Numbered from the stretch's first letter, positions 1 through 11,130 are shown. The stretch: 64,000 nucleotides of DNA from Acanthosoma haemorrhoidale (GCA_930367205.1 OV884013.1:121993827-122057826), one strand, 5' to 3'. Numbers and translations: made by a program. The notes: generated from the letters alone by a model not told the origin.

Positions 1-841
1 TATATTAAAACACGGTAAAAAGGATTTCACTCGGTCCTACGTTGGGTATGAAACAAATGGTTTCTACATCCACTTTACAATTTATTATATCGATAACAAC
101 AATGTTTCATCAACGGGTGTAGTTTTTTTTTTTAATCATGAAAATTTTTCCTATTTGATGACCAAATGATGGTAAAAATAAAAGGAGCACCATGGAATAC
201 AATGACTGGTCATTAATTAATTACTTAGAACTTTTAAAATAATTATTAGAATAAGATAAGAAAAATAACGCCAGAGGTGTTGAGGGGATAGGACAGGACC
301 GGGAACAGTGCCCTAGGATAAGTGAAGTAGCCTAAATCCTATCATCATGAGAGATGATGAGTGAGTTAATATTATCATATCTGAGTCTTCATTATCAGTA
401 TGTCTTATTTGTTGGTTCTTCCATTCGGGGTATTAAAATTAAAATGTGTTCGCATCCCTAGCATCTTATTGAGCTATAAACTATCTCTCTGCCTTATAGA
501 TGTATGATAGTTTGAACGAAAGGTTTGGCAAAAGGTATTAAAAATAATGGCAAATTATGGAGGGTCATTAATTAGTGACAGTGGCTCCTGATTAACAAAT
601 AAACAACATCCTACTATATTGAGTATAAATTAAAGGTTTTGACGTCCTATAACCTTATTCCGTTTCTATAGACTTTTTATTACGTTTTATAGAGTTAGTA
701 ACCAAGACTAGTTCAGCGATGGGTCATTAGAAAGCGTCTTTAAAAGAGTGGTGACACCGTTTGGGGTGGCTTGTGGCCAACTCGTTTTATAATTATTAAT
801 ATTTTAATGGTTGAGGATCTGAATTAACGGAATGGCTGGTA
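1..841. other. AT-rich stretch without recognisable gene
   Basis: No reading frame with coding character, RNA gene or repeat shared with the rest of the window was seen. The composition is AT-rich with many stops in all frames, as expected for intronic or intergenic insect DNA. Confidence 0.6.
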
Positions 842-1527
842 ATTTGGCACATAATAGGCCCACAAACTGTGGTTTGGCAAGTTTTGGCTTAAGTGCTTCA
901 GGAGTAGTTTGATAATAAAGTGCTGTAGCACACTTTTTGATTTGGCACATAATAGGCCCACAAACTGTGGTTTGGCAAGTTTTGGCTTAAGTGCTTCAGG
1001 AGTAGTTTGATAATAAAGTGCTGTAGCACACTTTTTGATTTGGCACATAATAGGCCCACAAACTGTGGTTTGGCAAGTTTTGGCTTAAGTGCTTCAGGAG
1101 TAGTTTGATAATAAAGTGCTGTAGCACACTTTTTGATTTGGCACATAATAGGCCCACAAACTGTGGTTTGGCAGGTTTTGGCTTAAGTGCTTCAGGAGTA
1201 GTTTGATAATAAAGTGCTGTAGCACACTTTTTGATTTGGCACATAATAGGCCCACAAACTGTGGTTTGGCAAGTTTTGGCTTAAGTGCTTCAGGAGTAGT
1301 TTGATATAAAGTGCTGTAGCACACTTTTTGATTTGGCACATAATAGGCCCACAAACTGTGGTTTGGCAGGTTTTGGCTTAAGTGCTTCAGGAGTAGTTTG
1401 ATAATAAAGTGCTGTAGCACACTTTTTGATTTGGCACATAATAGGCCCACAAACTGTGGTTTGGCAAGTTTTGGCTTAAGTGCTTCAGGAGTAGTTTGAT
1501 ATAAAGTGCTGTAGCTCACTTTTTGAT
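842..1527. repeat. 98-bp tandem repeat, seven units (satellite/minisatellite)
   Basis: Units begin at about 842, 940, 1038, 1136, 1234, 1330 and 1428, each starting near TTTGGCACATAATAGGCCCA. Six-frame translation gives long open frames only because the unit happens to lack stops in one frame. Two variants alternate at the right side: units 4 and 6 carry GCAGGTTTTGG, and units 5 and 7 lack two bases (GATATAAAG). The last four units are therefore a duplicated 194-bp dimer. Each unit holds two short inverted repeats, CCACA/TGTGG and GTGCT/AGCAC. No gene product is proposed. Confidence 0.93.
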
Positions 1528-1790
1528 TTCTCGGTGCATGTGATCCAGGCTTGAAAAGGAAGCACCCTCTGACGTATTCTGAAAACCAACAGGGACCTGT
1601 ATTCTAAACTTTTCACCTGGAATTCCAGCTCCTCCCACCCTCCATCTTTGTTAAATTTCTTCAAGTCTCCCATCCTCAAAGCGCAGAAAAGGGCTTTACA
1701 TTCTCTGTTACAGTAGGCACTAGTTAGATAGCTTTTGGCTAGAATTATTGGGCCTAATAAGAGTCTAATTTTAAGGTTAAGTAGCATGAA
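1528..1790 (-). other. Open frame of unknown nature next to the satellite
   Basis: The minus strand is open from about 1787 into the repeat. The non-repeat part gives about 87 residues, including CNRECKALFCALRMGDLKK and a stretch rich in Arg, Leu, Val and Phe. The composition is more protein-like than most chance frames here, but I recognise no family, there is no clear splice acceptor or donor, and the frame runs out into the 98-bp repeat. It could be an old transposon fragment, an exon or chance. Confidence 0.2.
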
Positions 1791-1799
1791 AGTGATTCC

Positions 1800-2610
1800 G
1801 TACCTTTAAGCACTCTTCGCCGAGTTTGTGGACCTTTTACCAGTGAAATGAGCAAGCGGAAATATGGACAGGACATAGAAACGCGTCAGTAAAAATAATC
1901 ACTTTATTGCACTATTTCAAAAGACCTCTTCTTCAGGATCACTGTTTCATTATTCACCAGAAAACGATTTGTACCAAGGAACTGAAATTATCATCTTTCC
2001 GCAAACCACTTGTAGACTGTATCAACAAAATTCAGGGTCCTGCCACCGATTGCAGGGAATTGCGAGCAATGTTCGAAAAAGACATTTTCTACTCAATTTC
2101 TCCATTGTGATGTTCTACGCAATGAAAAACTTCCTCACATTTCTTCAATCCTAGAAGACAAAAACGGCTTTGAGATCTAACTTTCCTCTGGGTCATGACA
2201 GCACATCTAAAGTTGTTAAACACTCGATTGCAAGGTAAATCTGAAACTCTGCAAGGTAAAACTGATCTCATGCAATAATGTCATGGGTACCCCTCTATGT
2301 GACAGATTTCTCTGAAAACCGACTGTCTCATTTCCCTTGCATGCAAGAACACGCTGGTCAAACTGAAATGGATCTTGTAAAAATGTAAAATAAATCTTTC
2401 GCCTCTACTTGGATTCTTCAAAACCAGATTTGCTGACTTTGGGGGAGGAAAATGCTTTTGTGATATTTTTATCACCACATTTCAATCCCACAGAATAAAC
2501 GAAACTGCAGCAATATTCTCCTGGAATTCAAAGTGAATTTAAACTTGCAATACAGTGTTGTACTTTATATAATTATATTATATATGTATCATATCTTATT
2601 ATATATGTAT
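1800..2610. other. No recognisable gene
   Basis: Several 60-67 codon frames occur on both strands at 1907-2478, with no conserved motif, no consistent splice signals and frequent overlap. I treat them as chance. Confidence 0.5.
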
Positions 2611-2880
2611 AAAATTCACCACCTGTAATTTTAAATTTTAAATCTTCTTTGGCCAATGAGAGTGAGCCAGGTGGCGTTGAAGAGGGAAAGGTTAGCTCAC
2701 GCCTATCCTTTTGTGAAGGACGTACTCCAGCTCATAGTGATCGGTTATTTTTTAATTATTGAAGAATAATTATACTACGAAATAAAGAAAATTTCCAATA
2801 TTAACATAGAAGAAATAGCACTATAAATGAAGAATCATTGGACATACCGACGACTATATGAAAAATAGGAAACGAGTTAT
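2611..2880 (+). repeat. Dispersed repeat R6, copy 1
   Basis: Matches 56830-57670 in the same orientation, with a strong block from TTTGGCCAATGAGAGTGAGC through the region ending GGAAACGAG. Relative to copy 2 it lacks 16 bases after ACATAGAAG. It also lacks the JockA element inserted in copy 2, so it serves as an uninterrupted reference for that insertion. Class unknown: no ORF, no clear TIR, no tRNA boxes. Confidence 0.8.
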
Positions 2881-3515
2881 GTTACTGTATATAAATATAG
2901 ATATGCAATTTTATTACATAGCGGTCTTATCTTGCTTCGGACTTAGCAATTACATTATGACAGTGTAGTAAATATGAAGTTCTCGACAAAATGTTGTGGA
3001 TTACAATAAGACAGTATATAGTGGGGGGAGGGGTGTTCATGCATATGCCTGGACTTTATGGCGAGATCCTCATTTAGCAGATAAAGGAGTCGAAAGCCTT
3101 AACTGAGAGTGGCCCTTGACAACTGAGGCATGCGAAATTGCCGATTCAAAAGGGCGATTTACACCTCAAAGTTATACATAATTCCAGTTCTATCCATGGA
3201 TAACCCCAGCACTAATGGTTTATTATTTAAAAGATATTATATTTTATAATTTTTACCGAATAATTTTTTTTACGTGACTCATAAGATAAATTCTATATGT
3301 TTAAATTTATATAAAAAAGTAAAGGAGGCAGAAATAGTATTGTGTCAATAGACCTATGGTACCTCGCAAGAATTTCTAAAATATTTATCAATAGATTAAA
3401 AAAAAAAAACTTATTGTTTCTTATTGAAAGTGCTTCATTTTGAATTTTAAATTATCTTTCCCTAAATACGAAATTTCAAAACAATAAACCAATTCGAAAT
3501 AGCTCAAATATTGTA
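2881..3515. other. AT-rich stretch without recognisable gene
   Basis: Contains a short G run near 3022 and homopolymer A/T tracts. Nothing coding or repeated was recognised. Confidence 0.5.
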
Positions 3516-3623
3516 AAAGGTGTCCTAGAATTAACGCAAGATTTGATTTAAATAGAAAACAAATTGCAGTCGCAGTCTTTTTTTTTTTTTTAATGAATTA
3601 TAAAGTAAATAGGATAGGGTTAT

Positions 3624-3905
3624 TTATGGAATAACACATCGGGCAAATGGCCTCCACGACTTTGCTGGCACATACTCTTTTGTAAAATTTTCCATGACCA
3701 TTTGGCATAAATGTGGTTGAATTTCGTTGATGAAGCGTTGAATTTCCTCTTTCAATGCACGGGTGGATGTGGGCTTGTTGACATACACCTTTGACTTCAA
3801 ATAACCCCATAAAAAGAAATCCAAAGGTGTTAAATCACACGAGCTAGGAAGCCAATTCTGATAACCGAAACGAGAGAGTGCACGACTTTCAATTGTAGGC
3901 TTCAA
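3624..3905 (-). pseudogene. Transposase C-terminal fragment (third catalytic Asp retained)
   Basis: The frame contains LSRFGYQNWLPSSCDLTPLD followed by FFLWGYLKSKVY. The Asp in SCDLTP corresponds to the third catalytic Asp of mariner DDD transposases (family knowledge). The C-terminal KPTSTRALKEEIQRFINEI and CQMVMENF follow. The end is shifted relative to copy 2, which ends MCQQSRGGHLPD. The first two catalytic Asp motifs are absent. Confidence 0.85.
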
Positions 3906-4006
3906 TTGTTGTGTTAATTGAATTTTCTAAGCATGGAGACCTTCATCTTAAGTAAGTGAAAATTTTAAATTTTCGCCTTCGACGCCGCATTGATGTTCCT
4001 GGATTT

Positions 4007-4234
4007 TCAATTGACATTTGAACGGCTTGTTTTTGGACGACTAGAGTGTTTAGTGTCTCCAACTGATCCAGTCTCCCTAAATTTTTCAATTGATCTCTTC
4101 ACAGTTGATGAATTCAAAACACTATTCCGGCCATATTTTGTATGAAATTTTCGAACTGCGGCCGCCAAACTTTCATTATTTTTGAGATAATGTTCAACAA
4201 TAAAGACACGTTTTTCTATCGTGTAATGCTCCAT
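4007..4234 (-). pseudogene. Transposase N-terminal HTH fragment (mariner-like)
   Basis: Begins MEHYTIEKRVFIVEHYLKNN and runs about 75 residues through the bipartite helix-turn-helix (GRNSVLNSSTVKRSIEKFRE) to a GRPKTSRSNVN-like linker (here SRPKTSRSNVN), then stops. This is the DNA-binding domain of a mariner-type transposase family common in hemipterans. Residual downstream homology (QLTQQLKPT in another frame) shows that at least two internal deletions separate it from the C-terminal piece at 3624-3905. Confidence 0.88.
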
Positions 4235-4347
4235 TTTTACTAACCCTAAACTGTCAGCTGTCTAATTGCTTTTTTTTTATGGTTGCCAGCACTTTACTGC
4301 AAAAATGGCGGCAAATTCAAATATTGCGTTAATTCTGGGACATCCTT

Positions 4348-4487
4348 TACTGAAGGAATACTTGTTGCATACCTCATTGTCGGGTCTCAAAATTTTGGAA
4401 TTATATCGAAATTATTTTTGTTTTGCCATCCCTAACCTATTTGTTTGTTTGTTAGTTGACTTTTTCAGATTTAAATAAATACTATGT
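4348..4487. other. Short unannotated gap
   Basis: AT-rich flank of the mariner-like element. Nothing recognised. Confidence 0.4.
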
Positions 4488-4489
4488 GT

Positions 4490-4735
4490 GTTATATTACC
4501 CAGAGCTGACAGTGAGTGGGCAGAGCTCCCACGGCCGAAGGGGCATTCCTTCGCACTTTGCGAGTCACTTTGTAAGGCTGACACCGGCCGAGTATTCCTC
4601 GGATGCTCACCATCGCTTTGATAACCGCCGACCACGAGCACAAAGCACGCATACCGCCTCGGGCCTGGCTTTGAACCCGCGTTCGTACGCCTAAGGGACG
4701 GAACCTGTATAAAGTACATTATACAGCCGTTTAAT
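4490..4735 (-). repeat. GC-rich segment, possible SINE-like sequence
   Basis: A GC-rich island in AT-rich DNA. On the minus strand GGTTCAAAGCC (about 4663-4674) resembles a pol III B box, but I could not place a convincing A box upstream. It could be a degenerate tRNA-derived SINE, an exon or other conserved DNA. The open frames on both strands across it (70-80 codons) are what high GC produces and are not evidence of coding. Confidence 0.2.
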
Positions 4736-5215
4736 CACCGGTAACAACTCCTATTTATACATCCTAATTGCTTGCCTAACTTATATTTCGAAAAGGTTCG
4801 GGGCAATTAATCCAATGTCCGAAAACAGGCTGAAATTTCAAAGGACGAACTCAAAAAAATCTCAGATTAAGTGTTTTCGTTCGAAGCTTTTTTTCTGACA
4901 AAACATTTGGTCATTTATAAATTTTTCTGATTTGGCGTAGTAGTGATAGAAGGAGTCGCCAGCAGAAACTTGGTAGGAATGAAGTATCTGGAGTACGCTG
5001 ATAAGATACAGAATTAAGAGACCGTAAAAAGAGGAGAAAGTTCTGAAGGAATTATCATGACCAAACGTAGACGTGTGAAAAATATTATGTCTATTTTTGG
5101 TTATGGCAATGAAGAATGGAGAGTTCAATAGGAAACATAGGGGCATTGATGATTTTTGACATGGAAACTGTCATATATTCCACCCTACTAATAATTGTAA
5201 TTATTAGCCGAAGAA
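4736..5215. other. No recognisable gene
   Basis: A 94-codon minus-strand frame at 4862-5146 is rich in Phe, Ile, Leu and Ser, typical of chance frames in AT-rich DNA. No motif or splice context supports it. Confidence 0.45.
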
Positions 5216-5221
5216 AACAAT

Positions 5222-5296
5222 TGGCTTGCAGGATCGGGAAACGAACCCGGGACGTCCCAATATCCTGTCGGGTGCGCTACCAACTGAGCTAGGTTG
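5222..5296 (-). repeat. tRNA-derived sequence (tRNA pseudogene or SINE head)
   Basis: Read on the minus strand it has an A box (CTAGCTCAGTTGGTAGCGC), a five-pair anticodon stem CCCGA/TTGGG around a seven-base loop, and a B box (CGGGTTCGTTTCCCG). The acceptor arms do not pair (5' side ACAACC, 3' side ATCCTGC), position 33 is not T, and no 3' end follows. It is therefore not a working tRNA. Pol III promoter boxes with a degraded acceptor are typical of a tRNA-derived SINE, but I could not find a second copy in the window. Confidence 0.65.
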
Positions 5297-5608
5297 TACG
5301 ACGATCTTCCCCAATATGGATTCTCTCTTGCCAAACTCTCTCCAAGACTGGAAGCAATGTGGCTCAGAGGTAATGGAAAGTTAACAGTGTGACCACTAAT
5401 TTTAATTTCCGAGAGCTAGGGCATTATAAAAAAAGTATTAGATGTATTAATGTATCCGTTTGATATAGTCAATTTTATTTGTGGTTTATGTCCCGCTATT
5501 AATGATTGTGGTTTCCTTTATTTTAGTAGTTTTTTTTTTTTTCAAATGTTAGTAATCTTTAGTAAAAGGCGAAAGATTTATCCGCTTTGAAGGGAGACCA
5601 GAGTTGTT
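5297..5608. other. No recognisable gene
   Basis: AT-rich. Carries a 20-base string near 5558 (AGTAAAAGGCGAAAGATTTA) that recurs at 32466-32485, perhaps a remnant of a dispersed repeat. Confidence 0.4.
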
Positions 5609-5720
5609 GTTTTTTTTCTCCCTAGCTCCTTTAAATTTCCAGCTAATTATATAGAATTATAGATTCACCTGAGGACCTTTAAAGTAAATTTAAAGGGGCT
5701 AGGGAGGGAAAAAAAAAAAA
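5609..5720. repeat. Fold-back hairpin with poly-T/poly-A ends
   Basis: CTCCCTAGCTCCTTTAAATT at 5618-5637 pairs with the complement at 5686-5706 (AAATTTAAAGGGGCTAGGGAG region) with one mismatch. The T run before and the A run after extend the stem. The right arm resembles the 3' terminus of the JockB2-type LINE that follows, so the structure may be two LINE tails in head-to-head orientation. Confidence 0.7.
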
Positions 5721-5732
5721 TGTTAGTACTAT

Positions 5733-6060
5733 GACCCAACCACCCTTCCCACATCGATGGCAACAGACTGTCGGGGAAAATTTAGGTTAAGAATTAGTAT
5801 GTAAGTAAGTTTTCTTTTGTTCTGATCAAAAAGGTGAGCCCCATCACCTTGTAGAGTCTTGTCATTGAAGCCAAGTACATTGTGTATCATTGTACTTGTA
5901 TTGATTATATAACTTCTATGCCGATTCAGACCTTGTATAGAGTGTACCGATAGTACAGGACATATAAAATGTAGTATGTAAATAGATTCACCTAAGACTC
6001 TATAGTAAATAAAAGTTTTGTCATTTTTTTTAAGGGGATCGGAAAAAAAAATGTTAGTTC
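5733..6060 (+). mobile_element. JockB2-type LINE 3' UTR with poly-A, 5' truncated
   Basis: Starts with the last codons and stop region of a JockB-like RT (CCCACATCGATGGCAACAGA, cf. 63070). It continues through the family hairpin AAGGTGAGCCCCATCACCTT at 5831-5850 and ends in AGGGGATCGG plus nine A. The UTR matches 39489-39692 closely. Confidence 0.85.
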
Positions 6061-6103
6061 AAAGTAATAATTGGTACGATCAATGTTCAGTTGTGCCATC
6101 ATC

Positions 6104-6198
6104 ATGTATGCAGGAAGAGGAGAAATTCGTAAATCTTGTACATTGAATTTTGTTCATCTGTTTGTAAATAATGTAGCTAAATAAAAGGGTTTAAGGGG
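6104..6198 (+). mobile_element. JockB 3' UTR terminal fragment
   Basis: TATGCAGGAAGAGGAGAAA through TTTGTTCATCTGTTTGTAAA to AAAAGGGTTTAAGGGGGG parallels the end of the JockB copy at 52793-52870, but without a clean poly-A tail. Very short and diverged. Confidence 0.65.
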
Positions 6199-7010
6199 GG
6201 GATTTGAGTACCCTTAATTATAATATTATACCGCAGGTAGACACGAATGCATTATAAAAATTATGTTGTTTAAGTAATATTATTTACGGTTTTGAATGCA
6301 GTGAATCCGCTTTAACTTCAAATATTAATCTAATGAATGATAACTGAATTAGCTCATTAGGAACAAGTATTTCTAATTTAGTATGATATAAATTCTTTCA
6401 GCGCCCTTAGATCAAATAGTTTGATTAATCAAATACCTGGTACAGCAATAATGAATGATCTCAACATTAAACCGACAGCATCGAATTATATTCTATCGAT
6501 TCAGCATCCTGCTGCTAACTTCAGACAAACAACAGGAAAAAAATAACGTGAAATCCATAAAGCCCTTTTTTTCGCGATAAAACCAAACTCTGTCCCCCTA
6601 CTGTGCAGCATAATCGAATGATATTATTCCGGTGGTGATATTTACGTCGAGAACTTGGTGGAGGGTGAGCATAAATGTCTTGGTGGAGGGTGAGCATAAA
6701 TGTCTTCTTATCTGGATGTTTTCGCCGTCGTCGGTGAAACTTTGGTGTTCGACCAAACAGAAACTTCACTGCGAGTTACGATAATTTATTGTAGCAAAAG
6801 TATCACTTATAACTGAAGAATAACCTTTCCAAGTAATTTCGATAATCCAACTGTTCTTTCTCAGCTTAAAGGATTTATGACGGGCTGTGCCATTTATCTT
6901 CTAAAAGGGCGTCAAACGTGGGCAGTACTCTTAGCCCTCTTCTACATGCACGAAATTCTCTCCAAGTTTTGGAATAGTTGCTTCCATTTGTCCCATATAT
7001 ATATATATAT
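6199..7010. other. No recognisable gene; small tandem duplication
   Basis: Holds a perfect 25-bp tandem duplication (CTTGGTGGAGGGTGAGCATA plus AATGT) at 6654-6703 and a short TA run near 6997-7014. A minus-strand frame across the duplication has no recognisable motif. Confidence 0.55.
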
Positions 7011-7390
7011 ATATTGAAACCTACCTCATTTTTTACCATCTCTCTTTTTACTTTACTTGATCAATTAAACTTAACTAACTTGGTAGGTTCGTCATGAGAT
7101 CTTTAATTCAAATTGTTTTATGTCTTTGACATAGGAATTTATCCCGATTGAATCGCCCGATCTCAAGGCTGATGTTGTGGTTATTAATAAATTGAGAAAC
7201 TATGAATTGTGAAATATATTAAAATAAAATGGTTACAACAAATAATTATTATTAACATAGATTACTGACAAAAGTATAAAAACAATATTCAATTCCTTTT
7301 AAATTAGGATAGTTACTACTAATTACAAACATGAATTTAAGCTCAATTTCTTTTGATGGATCCATAATAAAAACAATATTAATATCACCC
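7011..7390 (+). repeat. Dispersed repeat R5, copy 1
   Basis: Nearly the same sequence occurs at 22654-23035 in the same orientation, from ACCTACCTCATTTTTTACCA to the ATAATAAAAACAATAT end. Both copies sit beside a TA microsatellite. Non-coding, AT-rich, with only a weak ATATTG/CAATAT terminal symmetry. Class unknown; a MITE or other non-autonomous DNA element is possible. Confidence 0.85.
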
Positions 7391-8012
7391 AATCGATGAT
7401 CTTCCTGTAATCCAATCAACGTTACTTTCTGCTGTTGGTTCTTCTCCTCTCTTCCTGTATGGTAACCGCCAATTCGGAAGCATGCTAAGTCCGTTTTTCT
7501 CGACGGTTGTGCTAAGACTGCTCTTTTATCTCATCCCCACTCCTAGGAGCATAAGGGAAAATGCTTACCAGATGTGAGGATTCCTGGTCTATATTCTCAA
7601 ATATCAAGAATGATACAATATATATGTCCTAAAAAAACAACTAAAACCCACACAAAGCCTATTTGAACTGTAGAGATGAACTGATTTGAAACTTTCCTAA
7701 GGGCAAAGTGATGGATACTGGAAAAAATGAAAAATAATCTTGAATAGGCAGCTAACAAATAGGTTGGTGACGGCCAATATTTGAGAGCTCTACACATCGA
7801 GACGGCGTAATAGTTCCAGAAATCTCAAATTGAATGAAAAAAATGAAGTGATCTTCTACCGGATTAGAAGTTGCCCATAGGTGATGATCAAGTCACCGAA
7901 AAAATCACTGTGACTGATGCCCGAAAACAATCTCCATATTACTGTATAGACCAGAGTAATGAGTAGCCTTGGTTGTGTATTCATCAAGTAAATCCAGTGC
8001 AGCAGCCTTCCT
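7391..8012. other. No recognisable gene
   Basis: AT-rich. A 66-codon minus-strand frame at 7597-7797 has no supporting features. Confidence 0.45.
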
Positions 8013-8899
8013 GCTTTATTATGATAAAACTCAAACTGCCTCATTGGGCAATAAGTAATGGTGATAAATGTTTTCATTCATACCATATTTACAATTTTCA
8101 TTCACTCGCTCATTCGTACAGTATTTACAAACAGCCCAGAGACCTCCCAAATCCACATGGTTGTCACCTCCCTCGCGTGTGAAAGAGCAAGTGGAGTCTT
8201 GGGAAGTCCCCACGCTCCTCCGTCAGCCGCGTCACTGGGTAAGAGCCAGTGGCGGCTGACCAAGAGAGCGAGAGCCACATACGCTCAGGACATTTATAGT
8301 AGGTCATGAGTACACTGCCGTTTTAGTCTCCGAGGAGGATTATAGGGATGAGTGGTGCAGTGCAATGACTGTGCTTGGGGATTAGGGTGGTTGGATAGAT
8401 TAGAAATAGAATTTCATGAACTTGGAAGGGATAAGTTCAAGAATGTAGGGTATATTAAGAGCGGTGTGAAGGGTTTTGTTGCTGATGTAATAAGGGGCAT
8501 TTACTATTGTTCTGAGGACGTTTGATTGAAAGGATTGGATACGCTTGATGTTCGACTTTTTTGCTGTCCCCATAGCTCTACTCCGTATGTCCAGATTGGT
8601 TTAAGTATAACTTTGTAGGTTAGTAGTTTATTTTCTATTGAGAGATGCGTTGTCCTTCGAAGTAGTCTGTACAGTCTTCCAAAGCGTCTGTTTAGTTCTT
8701 GTCTTTTTAGCCTCGTATGTGGGTTCCATGTAAGTCTTTTGTCGAGATGAAAGCCTAAATAGCATACTGTCTCGGATACAGGGAGAGAAATTGAATTAAA
8801 AGAAACTAGTGGACAGGACTTGCGGCAGAGGGTAAAGGTTATGTGGGAACATTTTGCTTCATTAACTTTGATTCGCCATTCCTTTACCAAGTAACGCAA
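8013..8899 (-). mobile_element. JockA LINE, 5'-truncated copy (RT C-terminus and 3' UTR)
   Basis: A non-LTR retrotransposon of the Jockey clade. The minus strand encodes the RT C-terminal region with KVNEAKCSHITFTL, YLGFHLDKRLTWNPHTRLKR, the RLYRLLRRTTHLSIENKLLT segment and KVILKPIWTYGVELWG. This is followed by a frameshift where other copies read GTAKKSNIKRIQSFQSKVLR. The 3' UTR runs down to 8013 and carries the GCGAGGGAGGTGACAACCAT and GCCCAATGAGGCAG signatures. The RT catalytic core (YADD region) is absent because of 5' truncation. Dead copy. Confidence 0.92.
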
Positions 8900-9694
8900 A
8901 TGTTGAAAATAAAAATTGACCCTTGCGAAACAATAAATTCTATTTACTTACACTATGCATACTTCAAACTATACTTAGATAACTAATCACTATAATATGG
9001 CTAGTCATTATCTTAACTAGGTATTAACTTCCGATAGAAGACATGACAAAAGTTACAGCCTAAATTTCCACCAAGAACATTTCTATTCCCTCGTCGATTA
9101 AATATCGGGTCGCTCCTAAGAGGTGGGACATGATCATTCCGCAGATGTGTCAATCTAAAATCACATCCGTGACATTATACCCTACTCACATACAACACGC
9201 TCAAATACAAAAATGATTTAATAGGACAGAAATCGGACGGATTCACTATTTTAACAATGGTTAAATTCATTGATTGCTAAAGATGATGAAACACGCCATA
9301 GGAATAATGAACACCATTCCAGCGGAAATGTGGTTATATTCCGGTTTCCGCCATTGAAGAGATAAAAGTTATACCGGAAAAGTGAAGAGTTGAACATACA
9401 ATGAAATGATCCGAGGTTGTTGTAAAGTTTGCTGGAGAAAAGATTTTGCCGAGGAGAAGAGCGAAGAACTAGTTCTAAGTGAGTTTGTGAGCCTCCAATA
9501 TACCTCTGCTCCTAGAACGCCGGGCAAGTAAGTGCCTGTGTGTATGACGGTGAGGGCACAACTTCCTCTCACCGCCTGTCGTACATATGTGTGTTCCGTA
9601 TTTATTATTGTCACTACATCTGGTTCTTGAAGCTACACATATGAAGGATATTACAGGCTAGGCTATAGGCTCAATGCCATTCATTTATTGAAAG
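8900..9694. other. No recognisable gene
   Basis: An 81-codon minus-strand frame at 9369-9614 lies in a slightly more GC-rich part, but no family, splice site or repeat supports it. Confidence 0.4.
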
Positions 9695-10593
9695 ACAACA
9701 ACAACTTTACTATGATAAAATTACAATCATTGGGCAATAAGTAATTGTGATAAATTATCTCATTCATACCATATTTACAATTTTCATTTACTCGCTCATT
9801 CATACAGTATTTACAAACAAATTCCCTCGCGTGCGAAAGAGGAAGCGGAGAAGTCCCCCACGCTCCTTCGTCAACCACGTCACTGGATAAGAGCTAGTGG
9901 AAGCTGACCAAGAGCGCGAGAGCCACAGACGCTCAGGAAATGACTGAAGAAACTGGCCAATGCCAGGACTCCCACTGTCACGTTTTTATAGCAGGTCACA
10001 AGGCCACTGCCGCTTTAGTCTCCAAGAATGATTGTAGGGAGGTTGGATAGGTTACTATGGAATTTCATAAACTTGGAAGGGATGACTTCAAGAATGTAGG
10101 GTATATTAACATCGTTATAAAGGGTTTTGTGGCTGACGTAATAAGGGGCATTTACTATTGTTCTCAGGACTTTTGATTGAAAGGATTGGATGCACTTGAT
10201 GTTTTACTTTTTTCCTGTCCCCTCTATTCCGTATGCCCAGATTGGCTTAAGTATAACTTTGTAGATTAGTAATTTATATTCTATTGAGAGATGTGATGTC
10301 CTTTGAAGTAGTCTGTACAGTTGTCCAAACCGTATGTTTAGTTCTTGTCTTTTTAGCCTCGTGTTTGAGTTCCATGTCAGTCTTTTGTCGAGATGTAAGC
10401 CTAAGTACCGTACTTTCTCGGATACTGGGACAGGAATAGAATTAAAATAAACTACTGGACAAGACTTGTGGCAGAGGGTGAAGGTAATGTGGGAACATTT
10501 TGCTTCATTAACTTTGAATCGCCATTGGTTGCACCAATACTCGATCTCATCAAGATGTTTTTGAAGGTTATGGGATGCTATATCGGGGTCTAT
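9695..10593 (-). mobile_element. JockA LINE, 5'-truncated copy
   Basis: The 3' end begins at 9695 with the complement of GTTGTTGTT. It continues through the UTR into RT C-terminal coding reading CNQWRFKVNEAKCSHITFTL, SEKVRYLGLHLDKRLTWN and ILKPIWAYGIE, with several frameshifts and small deletions. The upstream limit near 10593 encodes an IDPDIASHNLQKHLDEIEYW-like stretch, so this is the copy extending furthest 5' in the window. Inactive. Confidence 0.9.
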
Positions 10594-11130
10594 TAATTTA
10601 TTATATGTTTATTTATATTTATATTTTAAGGTTTTATTTTCGTTTTTTTTTTTTACAAAAACAGAAAAACAACGCGTCAGAAAAACTCGGGTCCGGGGCT
10701 CTTAGTCTCTGCAAGTGTTTGTCTGCAGGAGTGAGCAGTCCCGGAGTGACCCGTGGTGCCTGTGTCATCGCTACCTGTTCAGTTTAAAGTGGAACGGTGT
10801 CACCTCACTCGATGTAAGGATTATTGACCAAACGCATATGCAAACCACAAAGTCTGTCTAAAAAAAATAGAATTTATTTGGAGTTATGATTCCCGCAGAT
10901 TGTAAAATATATTTTTATATTATACAAATCAGACCAGATATGAGAATTGATCCAAAGGCCCATACGATGATTTCATATGTATATATTTTTGTAACAAACA
11001 TTTTTCATTTCTTCTTCCACTCCCTGGCATGGAAAATTCCTTAAAATGCACATGATGTCTACAATTCAAAGAAGTGAAAAGACAGAAGTACAATATTTAC
11101 ATATTTCAACTAAGTTAATAATTTGTTTTT
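10594..11130. other. No recognised gene; GC-rich patch at 10675-10815
   Basis: The patch (GGTCCGGGGCTCTTAGTCTC onward) is preceded by a T-rich tract and CAG, which could be a splice acceptor. No donor or protein family is evident. The rest is AT-rich. Confidence 0.3.

Larger units (their letters stand above)
3516..4347 (-). mobile_element. Mariner/Tc1-like element, copy 1, internally deleted
   Basis: An 832-bp DNA transposon relic. The ends are imperfect terminal inverted repeats: AAAGGTGTCCTAGAATTAAC on the left, and AAGGATGTCCCAGAATTAAC when the right end is read inward. TA dinucleotides flank it at 3514-3515 and 4348-4349, as expected of target-site duplications. Inside, on the minus strand, are the transposase N-terminal helix-turn-helix part and a C-terminal part with the third catalytic Asp. 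The middle, including the first two Asp residues, is missing or scrambled. Non-autonomous. Confidence 0.92.

Noticed and set aside
824..1519. Several overlapping 74-141 codon frames on the minus strand
   Set aside because: They are the 98-bp satellite read through; the identical peptide repeats with the unit and is interrupted by unit indels.
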